From positions 298,441 to 362,440 of the forward strand of contig MSJH02000830.1 in the NCBI GenBank assembly GCA_001931875.2: a stretch of 64,000 bases of DNA. The letters are read 5' to 3'. Numbering within the stretch: the stretch's first letter is position 1; the number at the start of each line of letters is the position of its first letter. The notes beneath the pieces were generated by a model that was not told the DNA's origin, did not search any database, and saw only the letters and a list, made by a program, of their open reading frames with translations. The translations under genes were made by a program, and so were the position numbers. This document shows positions 23,401-33,619 of the stretch, piece after piece. Origin of the DNA: Byssochlamys sp. IMV 00236 (lineage: Eukaryota > Ascomycota > Eurotiomycetes > Eurotiales > Thermoascaceae).

Positions 23401-23563
23401 TGACGTCGAAGGCCAGAATCCGGAGACGGCGGGTCGTGGTGACGAGGTGCCGGCGCCTCAGCAACCCGCGTCAGCAGTGGGGGAAGAGAAGTCAGTTGAG
23501 GCCGCCGATGTGCGTGAGCCCAAGCCGGCCAGCGAAGGCAAGGAGGCCACAAAGAAAACTTAG
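20456..23563 (+). CDS. pmt1: Protein O-mannosyltransferase, Pmt1 subfamily
   Basis: Exons 20456-20721, 20788-21077, 21136-21419, 21475-22929, 23021-23563; 945 residues; introns 55-91 bp. The catalytic loop after the first membrane segment reads VVFDEVHFGGFAS with FMDVHPPLAKLL, the Pmt1-type version (Pmt4 proteins have EAHFGKF). Multiple membrane segments follow, then the lumenal MIR region (SRVSLRHWNTQGGYLHSHPH; IRLYHIMTHRRIHSHD; FRLIHLMTGCVLFSH), and four or more C-terminal membrane segments. Beyond them is a hydrophilic tail of about 190 residues with a ten-glutamine run and a conserved-looking piece GKVTFETRYETRTKV. Pmt1 transfers mannose from dolichyl phosphate to Ser/Thr in the ER, usually paired with a Pmt2 enzyme. 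The length matches long Aspergillus Pmt1 proteins. Confidence 0.93.
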
Positions 23564-24117
23564 GGGGAAGTCATGTAAACTGCATCTTTTTTTGGACTGA
23601 GAAAGTCATCGTTTGATCTACAGGATCTGAACGGCAGAACAATTGTACACGTAGCTCTTCATTATTTTGGGGGAACCTTTTTTTTTTTCTTTTTATCTTC
23701 TCTTTTCTTTTCTCCTTTTTCTTTTGCCCATGGATTTATGGACGTCTCGGAGAAGAAATAAAATATAAATTCGAGCTGTATCAATATCAGTTCTTGTTTG
23801 CTTTTTATATTTTTTCATTTCTTTCCGCTCTGGTCGATATCAGGGATCACGTGGATGAGGAATACTTCTCATCTGATATGATATATAATCAATGATGCCT
23901 TTTCTATGCAGATAGCGATTGAGATAAGCGGAGAAAATAAAAAAAAGAAAGCAAATGACAAAAGAAACAGTCAAAGCGATCTGCCATTGAATGATGCTAA
24001 CAACAACTATGCACACATACAAGAGTTCCTGAAAAAGAACCCTCTAATGCCCCTTGATATCCCAGCTAGAGTACAACATGACGCGACGAGGAAAAAGCGT
24101 GAAACGTTTCCCCGACT
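23564..24117. other. Convergent intergenic region, 3' UTRs
   Basis: 554 bp, strongly AT-rich with T tracts at 23676-23689 and A tracts at 23937-23945. No gene found. Confidence 0.55.
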
Positions 24118-24952
24118 CTAGTAGTCATACTCCTCCTTGCCGTACTTGTTGAAGCGCTCGTGGAGGTCCTATACATATATCCGGTCAGTTCGAAACACTC
24201 CCTGAAGAATCCCAAGATTGGGATTCAAGATAAGAGGGAGATCACGCACCGCGGGCAGAGTCACGTTGGGAACGATGACAGTGTTAAGGGCGCTGGGGGC
24301 GTCACGAAGAGGCTGGTTCTTGTCACCGTGGGGGTGGTACTGGTACTTGTAGACCTTGCCGTCCTCAGAGGGGCGGTCCCAGGGCATGGCGGACTCGCCG
24401 ATACGGACGTTGCTCTCGGAGGTGACGGTGGTGGGCTTGCGGCCGAAGTACCTATTTTGCGAGAAAATCGAGGAGATCCGTTAGCCCATTGATTCATGTT
24501 TCAATTCGTCTTTCTCCGTCTCTTGTCCTTTCTTCTCTTGCATCTGGTCCCCATGTCGCTTTCTCTCTCGTTTCGAACTCCAATTCGATAGGCCGTTATC
24601 CTCCGACGCATGGAACAGCATTTGCATCACCAGAGCCAGAAAAAAATAGAGGGAATATTTACCATCCAGCAATCAGGAAAGCACCAGACATAACACCGAG
24701 CAGGACCTAAACCGAATCAACCCCATCGCGTTAGCCAATTCCACCATGAACTTCCTCCTCCAACAACGAAACAGCTAAGAAAAAGAACAACGGCGCATCG
24801 CATACGTAAAGCTCGGGATCCCGCTTAGGACCCTTGTCGAGACCGGCCTCCTCGACCTTGGAGGTGCTGGCGAAGCGACGGGTAGCGGGCGTGCGGAAGG
24901 CGGCGGGGCGGGCAAAGGCCCGACGGAGCTGGAAAGCAGCGATTGAAGACAT
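24118..24952 (-). CDS. Small mitochondrial single-pass membrane protein (possible respiratory-chain accessory subunit)
   Basis: Exons (minus strand) 24952-24806, 24706-24663, 24451-24250, 24168-24118; 147 residues; introns 99, 211 and 81 bp. The N terminus (SSIAAFQLRRAFARP ... TRRFASTSK) is a textbook mitochondrial presequence with a likely cleavage near RFA-S. A basic/acidic linker (GLDKGPKRDPELYV) leads into one membrane segment at about residues 50-66 (LLGVMSGAFLIAGWYFG). Then comes a soluble tail with MPWDRPSEDGKVYKYQYHPHG, DAPSALNTVIVPNV and the end GKEEYDY. The architecture (presequence, one helix, hydrophilic tail) is that of small accessory subunits of complex I or its neighbours, and I suspect a fungal complex I accessory subunit. 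I cannot name it securely. Gene structure is firm: all four junctions keep frame and the hydrophobic helix crosses an intron. Confidence 0.75.
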
Positions 24953-26146
24953 TGTGAATGGGATCGTGTGAGGGACACGGCCAACTGAGAGACGAAAACT
25001 CCGCTGGTGGTGGACGTGGGCAATTGAGGAAGCGAGAACTCGAGGAGGGAGAGATCGGGGGATCCGAGTGATGTCGTGATGTTCTTTTGCGGTGGAACGA
25101 GAGTTCCGAGATCACGGGATTCGCCCGTCGCTGGTTTGTCACGTGGTAGCTGGTTAGGTAACTTAGGTGGCCCAGTGCGTGCGGGTGGGTTAGTCAGCAG
25201 TGTATTTTTCTGGCAGAACAGTGGTAATTTTACACAGCGGCAGATATGGCTTATTGAGAGTATTGAGAGGCTGTTGAATATTCTACTATATCCTACTAAT
25301 TGCAGAGATAGGCTGGCTGTTCAGTCGATCCGCGGTTGGAGCAATAGTCGTCTTAGCTAGTTCGTAGTTATTGACCTAACAATCTAGGGGTAAAGTATTG
25401 ATAAAGTATTGAGCCAAAAGCGATGCTGCCTCGGGCTGAAAATGGAAAATTATTTAGAACTAAAAGTTTCCGCAGATATAATGAGTTCAGTAGCGATGGG
25501 TTATAGCCAGTATTTTATTTTTTTCAAGCGTTGATTTTTGTATCGATGCAGGAGTCAGGAGCAGTTGGCCGGTAATACAACTAACTATTCGAGATATACT
25601 GATAGAAGTGGTGTTGGTAGTAAATAGTATTCTCACTTTAGACTGTAATTAATCAATTAACTGATTGGTTAATCATTAATTAATTGATTACTTTCTTTCT
25701 TCCTTACTTACTAGTACCTACTCCATCCTGCTCAACTCCGCCCCCAACTGAACCAATTAATTACCATACTGGTTGATGGTCTGTGATCGCCATCAGCCAC
25801 ATCGGGCAAAACAAACCATCCCTTTGCAAGCCTCCATCGACGTCAATCGCCCAGGTCGAGATTAAATCTCCAGAGGTGGCTGGCTTCAGCTGTGTCTGTT
25901 TTGTTTTGTTTTCCCTGGGTCCTATGTTCCAGGCCAGTGAAGCTGGGAGAGGCGATCAGAGTTGTTCCTGACTGCCGTCGATCAACTCAGACTGTCCCGG
26001 TTTCGCTCCCCTGGCGTCTCGTCTCTCTCTTCACTCGACAGGAAAAAAGAAAGCCAAACCCCCCCTTGTCTAGGGATCCTCCACGCTCATTTCTTCACTA
26101 CTTCCCATCCACTCGTCTCTCGTTCCTTTGGATTGCTTTCTTTTTG

Positions 26147-26165
26147 TCTCTCTCTCTCTCTCTCT
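26147..26165 (+). repeat. TC dinucleotide run in Erf2 promoter/leader
   Basis: Nineteen bases of alternating T and C about 260 bp upstream of the Erf2 start, within a longer pyrimidine-rich stretch. Such CT tracts are common near transcription starts in Aspergillus. Confidence 0.8.
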
Positions 26166-26369
26166 GTCTTTCATAACCTCTCACACACTCCCTTTCTATC
26201 CACGGTTCGGGTCCCTGAGATCGGCTGCATCCTAGTCCCGCGCGGTGGTTCGCTCGTCGCTCCTTTGTTGCTCCATCGTCCATCGGCCATCCCCTTTCCT
26301 AAGCGCACTGCTCTCGCCTCATCCAGAATACGAACTATATCTCGATTGTCGGGGTTATATTGCAACACC

Positions 26370-26393
26370 ATGAGAAGTGACGCTGCGCGATAG
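26370..26393 (+). promoter_or_regulatory. Upstream ORF of seven codons before Erf2
   Basis: ATG at 26370 in the strong context CACCATGA reads MRSDAAR and stops at 26391-26393, leaving 33 bases to the main ATG. If transcribed it should lower or condition translation of Erf2. Confidence 0.5.
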
Positions 26394-26426
26394 AAACTGC
26401 CCGGGTGTCGAGACGATATCGAAACC

Positions 26427-28407
26427 ATGACCGTCCCAGGCGACTCGTCTGAGGCCACAGAGCCGACCCCCTCGACACCAACGACGACGCAAGAACCACT
26501 GGATGTACCGCGTCCGCCTTCCGTGGGTGATATCTCGTCGCGCATGACCGACATCGCGTCTGAGGACGGTGATGAGTCCTCCCGGCCAAACACTCGGCGA
26601 TCCTCGCAGCCATGGGCCCAGATGCCCTCCTCGCGACGAGGACCGCCGCCCGCCAGGAACTCCCTAACCTCCAGTCAGGCGGCCAGTCGTCCGACCAGTT
26701 CCGGAAGCAGGATGAGTCGCTCGCATGCGCCTTCGCTGGCTGCGCAGGGTTTCTTTCGGCCCATGAGCTCCCAGCGACTCCAGGCGCATCGCGGCACCCG
26801 TCCGCTCGCAAGGGGCGGCGCCTCCAGTCCGACAGGCGAAACTGAAGAAGGCGATAACAAACGGCGGAGCTTGATTTCCAATAGTACGCTGCGTCAAGGC
26901 ACTCAGCTGGAAGATGTTCCTCCTTCGCGGGGCACCGAGTTCACGGATCCCATCATCCCCGATCGCGGCACCTCCAATGCCAGTCCGGTTGGAAACACTA
27001 CCGTCAGAAGCCTGGGGGAGAGCGTCCGGCTGCTGCAAGACCGGGAGAAGAAATCAGTGCCGCAGACGCTGAATCTGAGTGTGAACTACAGGAACCCCGG
27101 GGGACAGAACGACCCCCCGCAGCGGTCCCCTCTGTCCTTCAGATCTGGGTTGCTCTCTCTGCAGAGCAAGAACGAGAATCCAGAAGGTCATGAGCGGCTA
27201 TCATCGACGGTGTCGACTCCAAGAACTCTCGAGGCCAAGGCACAGCATGCCGCCGCTCCCCAGAAGAAAATGGGCAAGAATTATGAGTATTTCACCGGTA
27301 ACACGGTCTTCTGGGGCAGCGGGCGATTTCAGAATGCAAGAGACAAGCCCGTCAATATCGCGACAGGTATTCTGGTCGCTCTTCCAGCGGGATTGTTTTT
27401 CGGGTTCTCGTACGTATCTTGATCATCGATCTTTTGACCCCTTTGTACTAACGGACGGCGACAGGGCACCATGGCTGTGGCACCATATCTCGCCTGCAAT
27501 TCCTATCCTCTTCGCCTATCTCTTCTACGTGTGCATGTCGTCCTTTATCCATGCGTCTGTGGTGGACCCTGGTGTAAGTGGCTATCCTTTATCAAATAGA
27601 TTCGCGCGATCGTATGATATTAACGGCTTCTTGCAGATTATTCCCCGAAATCTCCATGTTATGCCACCACCAGATGCGGGATCCGATCCTCTGGCTGTAG
27701 GCCCTCCCACTACCGACTGGGTCATGATCAAGCTGGCTACGTCCGACGTGGCTGCGATGGATGTCCCAGTCAAATACTGCAAAACTTGCAACATCTGGCG
27801 GCCGCCGCGCTGCTACCACTGCCGAGTGTGCGATAATTGCGTGGAAACTCTCGACCATCACTGTGTCTGGCTGAACAACTGTGTGGGCCGGCGCAACTAT
27901 CGCTACTTCTTCACTTTTGTGAGCTCGGCCACTCTCCTGGCCCTGTTTTTGATTGGCGCGAGTCTGGCGCATATCCTAGTCTATCGCCATCAGCATGGCA
28001 TCACCTTCGGAAAGGCCATTGATCACTGGCGTGTTCCCTGGGCGATGGTCATATACGGCGCCCTGGCTGCACCCTACCCCGGATCTCTGTGGGCTTATCA
28101 TCTCTTCCTCATGGGTCGGGGCGAGACAACCCGAGAGTATCTCAGCTCGCACAAGTTTCAGAAGGCTGATCGCTACCGGCCGTTCGATCAAGGAAATATC
28201 TTCCGCAACTGGATTGCTGTGCTGGGGCGGCCTCGTCCCCCGACGTATCTTCAGTTCAAGCGGCCATATCAGGAGGGCGATCAGCGCTTTGCAACGCGGA
28301 AACGCAAGGATCGCATCAATGACCTGGAAGCACAGATGGGCATGGAGATGCAGGAAGTGCCTCCCAGCTCCCATGGGGCTACTTCTGGCTCACGACCTCC
28401 AACATGA
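26427..28407 (+). CDS. erf2: DHHC palmitoyltransferase Erf2 (Ras palmitoylation)
   Basis: Exons 26427-27409, 27465-27573, 27637-28407; 620 residues; introns 55 and 63 bp. The first 280 residues are Ser/Pro/Arg-rich and look disordered. A conserved block NYEYFTGNTVFWGSGRFQNA then leads into two membrane segments (one before and one after the first intron), DPGIIPRNLH, and the Cys-rich DHHC domain: YCKTCNIWRPPRCYHCRVCD ... DHHCVWLNNCVGRRNYRYF, with the active-site cysteine at residue 440. Two more membrane segments and the TTRE motif (GRGETTREYL) follow. DHHC enzymes attach palmitate to cysteines; Erf2 with its partner Erf4 modifies Ras at the ER/Golgi. The long N-terminal extension is larger than in yeast, and its function is unknown. 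Confidence 0.92.
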
Positions 28408-29533
28408 ATGCTATCATCTGCTTGCCTGGGAAGCCCCCGATCTCGTCTATTTCGTTACCGCTATTATCATCACGATTCTTACTGTCATATTCGTCTCTTT
28501 TTCGACACTTTCGAGACTCCTTTTTGCAATTACTCTATTTCTAATGCCGATAATTGTCGGATCGGTTCCTATCCGTTTATCTTCGTTGCCCTCATTTACT
28601 GTCTCCCTTCTTATCATCTATCTGCCTTCTTCCATGACGACGTTTGACGCCCACAACCTGTGCAAGCTCGGCGCTTAGTTTTCTTCTTCGACTGTCCATT
28701 TCTGGAGATTCTTTTTCTGTGTGATATTTGCCTTATCTGTAAAGGCCGTGTGTTATATGCTGGTAGATATTCTATACTGGAAGGTTTGGCGGGACAATCT
28801 ATGGTTATACGGGATTAGTGAACCGTGAGGGGTTTGGCTGTATGATATTGTCGGTTGGCTAGAATATAGTTAGTACTAGGTAGTAGTTAGTTTATCAGAT
28901 ATCCTCTGTTGCAGGATCGTCAAATAAGAATACCTGCGCCTGACTTCTTCCTGACTGAACATCTTTACAGTCTATCATGTGCATAAATGAAATAAAATAA
29001 AGATCATAAGCCAGAAAACCCGTTGAGCTCAAGCGGGGGAGTGGAATGCTGCATACTGGACGGGCGGCTGCAAGGAGAGAGAAGATGAGCTGCTTATTAT
29101 TTAGTCTCTCACCACCTCCGCTCGCTCTCTCTCTCTCTCCTCCTCCCACTCCACGCATTCTCTCCTCACCAACGCTATCCCAGCTGGACATTCTCCTTGT
29201 CTCCTGGAGGAGGTCCGGCTGATCTATCCGCTTTGTACTTTGGGGCAGGCTCTTTTTTCCTACGGGCCAAGACGCGTGCGAACTCTCTCTCCCGCGCTCT
29301 CTCCTATTATCTGCTACTAGTTACTGTCTTTCTATCCCGATATCAGTAACGCTGAAGGGTCCACCGTCTCCACTGGCCGTCCTTGTCCCCTGTACTCCGT
29401 TCTCTCTCTCTCCGAACTTCCCATGCTCACGGCCGTCCTCATCGTCTGAACCTCCAGCAGCAATTGAGGGTTCCTGCTGCCTGCTGCTAGCAACTCTCGC
29501 TCGCGTACACCACCCCACCGGGGAGAAAACGTG
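28408..29533. other. Intergenic region between Erf2 and the ASH1-type gene
   Basis: 1.1 kb between tandem genes: Erf2 3' UTR, then a leader rich in TCTC runs (around 29125-29145 and 29275-29305). An eight-codon upstream ORF (29423-29449) precedes the next gene. No other gene was found. Confidence 0.55.
29423..29449 (+). promoter_or_regulatory. Possible upstream ORF before ASH1-type gene
   Basis: ATG at 29423 followed by seven codons and TGA, ending 84 bp before the main start. Transcript start unknown. Confidence 0.3.
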
Positions 29534-32195
29534 ATGGCACGTCGAACTCGATCGTCCGTCGCGTCTGCCGGCCCTCTTCCCGGCCCAGAGCAGCCCGAAC
29601 ACACTCACGAACTCCCCGAAGACGCCAGCACCGTCGATTTCTCCGGCCAGCTCCTCACGCCTGAGAACAGCCGCTCCGAAACATCGAGCAACCATGAACA
29701 ACCGCTAGGTGAAGGCGAGGAAAACCCAGCAGGGCGGCGGAGGTCGACACGCGCGAAACGCGCTTCTCTCCGAGCCATTGAGAGTATGGAGGATATGAAG
29801 GAGGAACCACAACAGTATCCACGCGCGACGGAGCCTGCGTCGGACGTGCAGAGTCGGAGTGTCTCTGGTGAGACGCTGGTTAATAGTATTTTGGAGGGCC
29901 ATTCCTCGCGCACGACGCTTCTCAGACATAGTCTCGCGGTTATGGAGACAACTTCCTGGAGCCAGACTACACTTGAGCGCGAAAGCGGCGAAGATGCGGC
30001 AGAGGTCGATGCAGGACCAGATGTGTCGAAGTCGCAGACTCCGGATCGCAAACAGGAAGAGGATACCAGTTCGGTGCGGACACTGAGAAAGAGGGACCAG
30101 ACAGGAAAGGTCAATGGCAATTCTTCCAATAGCGAGAAGCAGACGCCGACTAGGCGGTCGTCACGGCTGAGTCTTCTGGGCAAGGCCACCAATCTTGTCG
30201 ACCGCGCCAGCAGCCTGCTGGGCAAGCGGTCGAGAGATATGATGGATAAAGGAAAGGAAATTGGTCGCCGCGCAAGCTTGCGCCCGCGAACAGCCAAGGA
30301 AGAGCCTGCAGATTCTACCAGCAGGGACGCACCCGCAGCAAAGAAGAGGCGCGTGTCAGAGAGTGACCTTCCCTCCAAGGCTGCTTCCGACGAGCTATCT
30401 GCTTCAAAGGAACCGCCTACGCCGGAGACACCACCTCGCTACAAGCCGAAGCGCTGGCTTCTCCATGGTCTCTACACCGGTCAAGAACCAACGACAGAGC
30501 CTCCACGAGTCAGCAACTCGAGAGCGAATAATGCGCGCAGAAAGAGCAACGGGAATGCGCAGAAACAACAGCGGAAGCTCCTCCCAATGCCGATGTTTGC
30601 GGGCGATAGGCTCCTGAAGAATGGCAGGGACTTCAAGTTGCCGTTTGATATCTTCTCTCCGCTTCCTCCTGGTCAGCCCAAGCCGGATGAATGGCGCAAG
30701 ACCAACAAGAGTGAGTCCTGGGTTGCATCTATTGCTCTTATATTGTTTTACTGATTACACGTAGATGTGTTCGTGGGCGAGGCAGCCAGTATCTGGAAGG
30801 CAAATAAGCACGTAGAGCTTTCAACTTGCATGTGTACGCCGGAAACGGGTTGCGACGAGAACTGTCAGAACCGGTATATGTTCTACGAATGCGACGACAG
30901 CAATTGCCGGTTGGGACTGGGCTGTGGAAACCGCAATTTCGAGGAGCTCAAGCATCGCACCAAAGCAGGAGGAAAGTACAACATTGGTGTTGAAGTGATC
31001 AAGACCATGGACCGCGGATATGGAGTGCGCAGCAACCGGTCCTTCGAGCCTAACCAGATCATCGTTGAATATACCGGCGAGATTATTACCCAGTCGGAAT
31101 GCGAGAATCGGATGAGGACGATCTACAAGAATAATGAGGTGGGAACCTACTCCTATCGAGTTTATTAGGCATCTCTTTGCTAACCCGACTTCAGTGCTAC
31201 TATCTTATGTACTTCGATCAAAACATGATTATCGATGCCACGCGCGGCTCGATTGCCCGCTTCGTGAATCATTCGTGTGAGCCGAATTGCAGAATGGAGA
31301 AGTGGACTGTGGCTGGAAAGCCTCGCATGGCTCTCTTCGCCGGTGACCGGGGCATCATGACTGGGGAGGAGTTAACCTACGACTATAACTTTGAGTATGC
31401 TGTAAAGCTTCTTCTTGAGACATGCATATGCTGACATTCTACAGTCCTTTCTCGCAGAAGAACGTCCAAGAGTGCCGTTGCGGCGCATCAACCTGCCGCG
31501 GCGTGTTGGGACCCCGGCCCAAGGACCAACGTCCTAAAGAGCCCAAGATGGACGACAAGAAGAAATCCAAGACCAAGGCTCGTAAGGGAGGCAAGTCGAC
31601 GCTGGCAGGGACCAAGCGCAAGCTGGAAAGTGTGCTAGACGAATCAACTTCACGTCTGAACAAGAAACGTAAACTTCTGACCCCAAAGTCGATCAAAGCC
31701 GGTGTCAAAAAGGCAGTCTCCAAGGCGCGCACTTCAGTCTCCGGTAAAGGTCGGGCCACTACACAGGCTAAAAGCACTACCACAAAAAAGACAGTCAAGA
31801 AGGTGGCTGCGAAGAGTGCGAGATCCAAACTCAAGCCGAAGATGAAGACGACGAAGACCGGAGCGAAAACCGTGGCAAAACCAAAGGCCAAGGCCACTGT
31901 ATACCGATTGAATTCGAAGGCGACCTCGCGCGCTCCCTCCGTCAGAAAAGCGAGCAACTCTAGCAACAAATCGGCCAGCACATCGAAAGCAAAGGCTAGT
32001 CCAAACAAGAGGTCAACACCAACTAAAGGTGCTAAAGCCAGCCCAAAACGGGCGACCAAAGCCACGAAAGAAACCAAGAAAAGCCCAACCAAGACGGTCA
32101 GCCGTCGAGGCTCAGTCAAGGATGCCGCTAAGAGTGTTGTTCGGACGGTGAAGAGGGCCAGCAAGGCGTCGACTAAGAGCGCGAAGATTGTCTAA
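29534..32195 (+). CDS. ash1: ASH1-type histone H3K36 methyltransferase (AWS-SET-postSET)
   Basis: Exons 29534-30710, 30765-31138, 31195-31394, 31445-32195; 833 residues; introns 50-56 bp. The N-terminal 390 residues are disordered and basic/acidic. An AWS zinc-binding region (STCMCTPETGCDENCQNR ... CGNRNFEEL) follows, then a SET domain with RGYGVRSNRSFEPNQIIVEY, NHSCEPNC (residues 542-549) and ELTYDYNF. The post-SET cysteines are QECRCGASTCRG, reached only after splicing the last 50 bp intron. No WW or SRI domain follows, which separates it from Set2; AWS-SET without those fits ASH1. The enzyme methylates H3K36 in chromatin. The last 230 residues are an alanine/lysine/serine/threonine repeat-like tail resembling linker histone tails. 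The start ATG follows an in-frame GTG. Confidence 0.88.
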
Positions 32196-33619
32196 AGCAA
32201 CTCGATATCGAGGCTGATACTTCTCGCGTCCTAATCAGGCTCAACTTCGCATTTCTCCTTCCTCTCAGCGCCGACTGGACGCTTTGCTCACACGCTGCAT
32301 GTTACGCATAATTATTGCTTACGTAGCTCCTACTGTCCTCGATTTAGTCTCGTTTCTGCGTTCTTCATCTACCACGTACGTCTCAGGAGGGTGTGCAACA
32401 GGAGTTCCGGCTGGGTCCTACGGCGTTCGAACCTCGATCTTGTACCACTGGATTTAGTGATTCTTTTCTTCAGTACCACTATCAATATTCCTCTTGTCCT
32501 ACAACATTACGGGGTTGACAGTTATGGATATCTTCGGCCTTTTTTTTTTTTACCTTGTTTTTCTATCCTTCTTCTCCTCATACATTCATAAAGGATTATG
32601 TATCTTTCTTCTAGCTGAGCTATTAGTTTTTCGCTTCTTTTTTTCCTTCTCTCGTCTTCAAAGTTAATTTTTTCCCCAATGTCAAGTACGGTATGGTACG
32701 GTATGCTTTTATGCTCTGGTATGCAAACGGGATGCAACGGTCTACTACGGAACAGGAACAGGAATTAGGATAGGATAGGATAGGATGAGGATGAGGATGA
32801 GGATTCTGCAGGAAATGGCAACATTTATCTATCCGGTTTCGAACAATGGTCTGACTTCATGTTTATTATTATTGTTTTCCTTGTACTGTACTTTTGTTTC
32901 TCTCTGGTTATCGAATTACTATTTTGCTTTTGCTTTTTTTCTACTTTATCTTCATGCGTTGAGGGATAGGACAACTTGGTGATGTTGAGCTAGCTGGTTA
33001 ATTAATGCGTGTGCGTACGAGTAGTTAGTAACTAGTATTGCATAACAGCAGTAACTTGATATGAAACAGATGGTGAAAAGAAAAGAAAATTAATGACCGA
33101 ATATATGTTTCAGGATATGGGTATTCTATGACTGTCTTACTGAGACGCTCGGAATAATAGATACTAGTCGGGTTTCTATATATATAAACCTGCCTGCCCC
33201 CACCATGATACAAAGATAGCGAACCCAGTTCAGATATTTTCAAAATAGAATCCATCTAGGGATGATAATATCATCCATATGTATATATATATTCCTTCTT
33301 TACGTGGGATAGCAGGTAGAACGAGAACAAGAAAAAGTTATCACGTATGATAATTACCCGTCTTTTCCTGAAACAACGAGGTTAAATAATATTCTACAGT
33401 ACAGAGTTATAATAATAGACCGAGCCAATTTCCCTATAAACATGCTTGATGAACGCCCGCATAAAAGGAACTGGAGAAGAGACCGCAGACCACAGAGTAA
33501 GTACCAGAGACGCCCTCTGAAAGGGTAGATGGAGGTAGGATAGGAAGAGGTAATATAGTGGGTATAAGATTTTGTAGGAAGATTGGATGCAAGTCTCATG
33601 GTTGACGAGCTTGGATGGT
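32196..33619. other. Convergent intergenic region with short tandem repeats
   Basis: 1.4 kb between facing stop codons. T-rich from 32470 to 32660; repeats of TAGGA and TGAGGA at 32766-32803; AT-rich with ATATATAT near 33178-33186 and 33282-33291. No gene found. Confidence 0.5.
32766..32803 (+). repeat. Short tandem repeat: four TAGGA then three TGAGGA units
   Basis: Direct reading of the bases shows four 5-bp units followed without a gap by three 6-bp units. Confidence 0.9.

Larger units (their letters stand above)
24953..26426. promoter_or_regulatory. Divergent intergenic region, small mitochondrial protein / Erf2
   Basis: 1.47 kb. The centre (25440-25700) is AT-rich with overlapping TTAATTAATTGATT-type palindromic pieces. 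A (TC) run lies at 26147-26165 in a broadly pyrimidine-rich leader of Erf2. A seven-codon upstream ORF sits at 26370-26393. No independent gene is supported. Confidence 0.55.
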
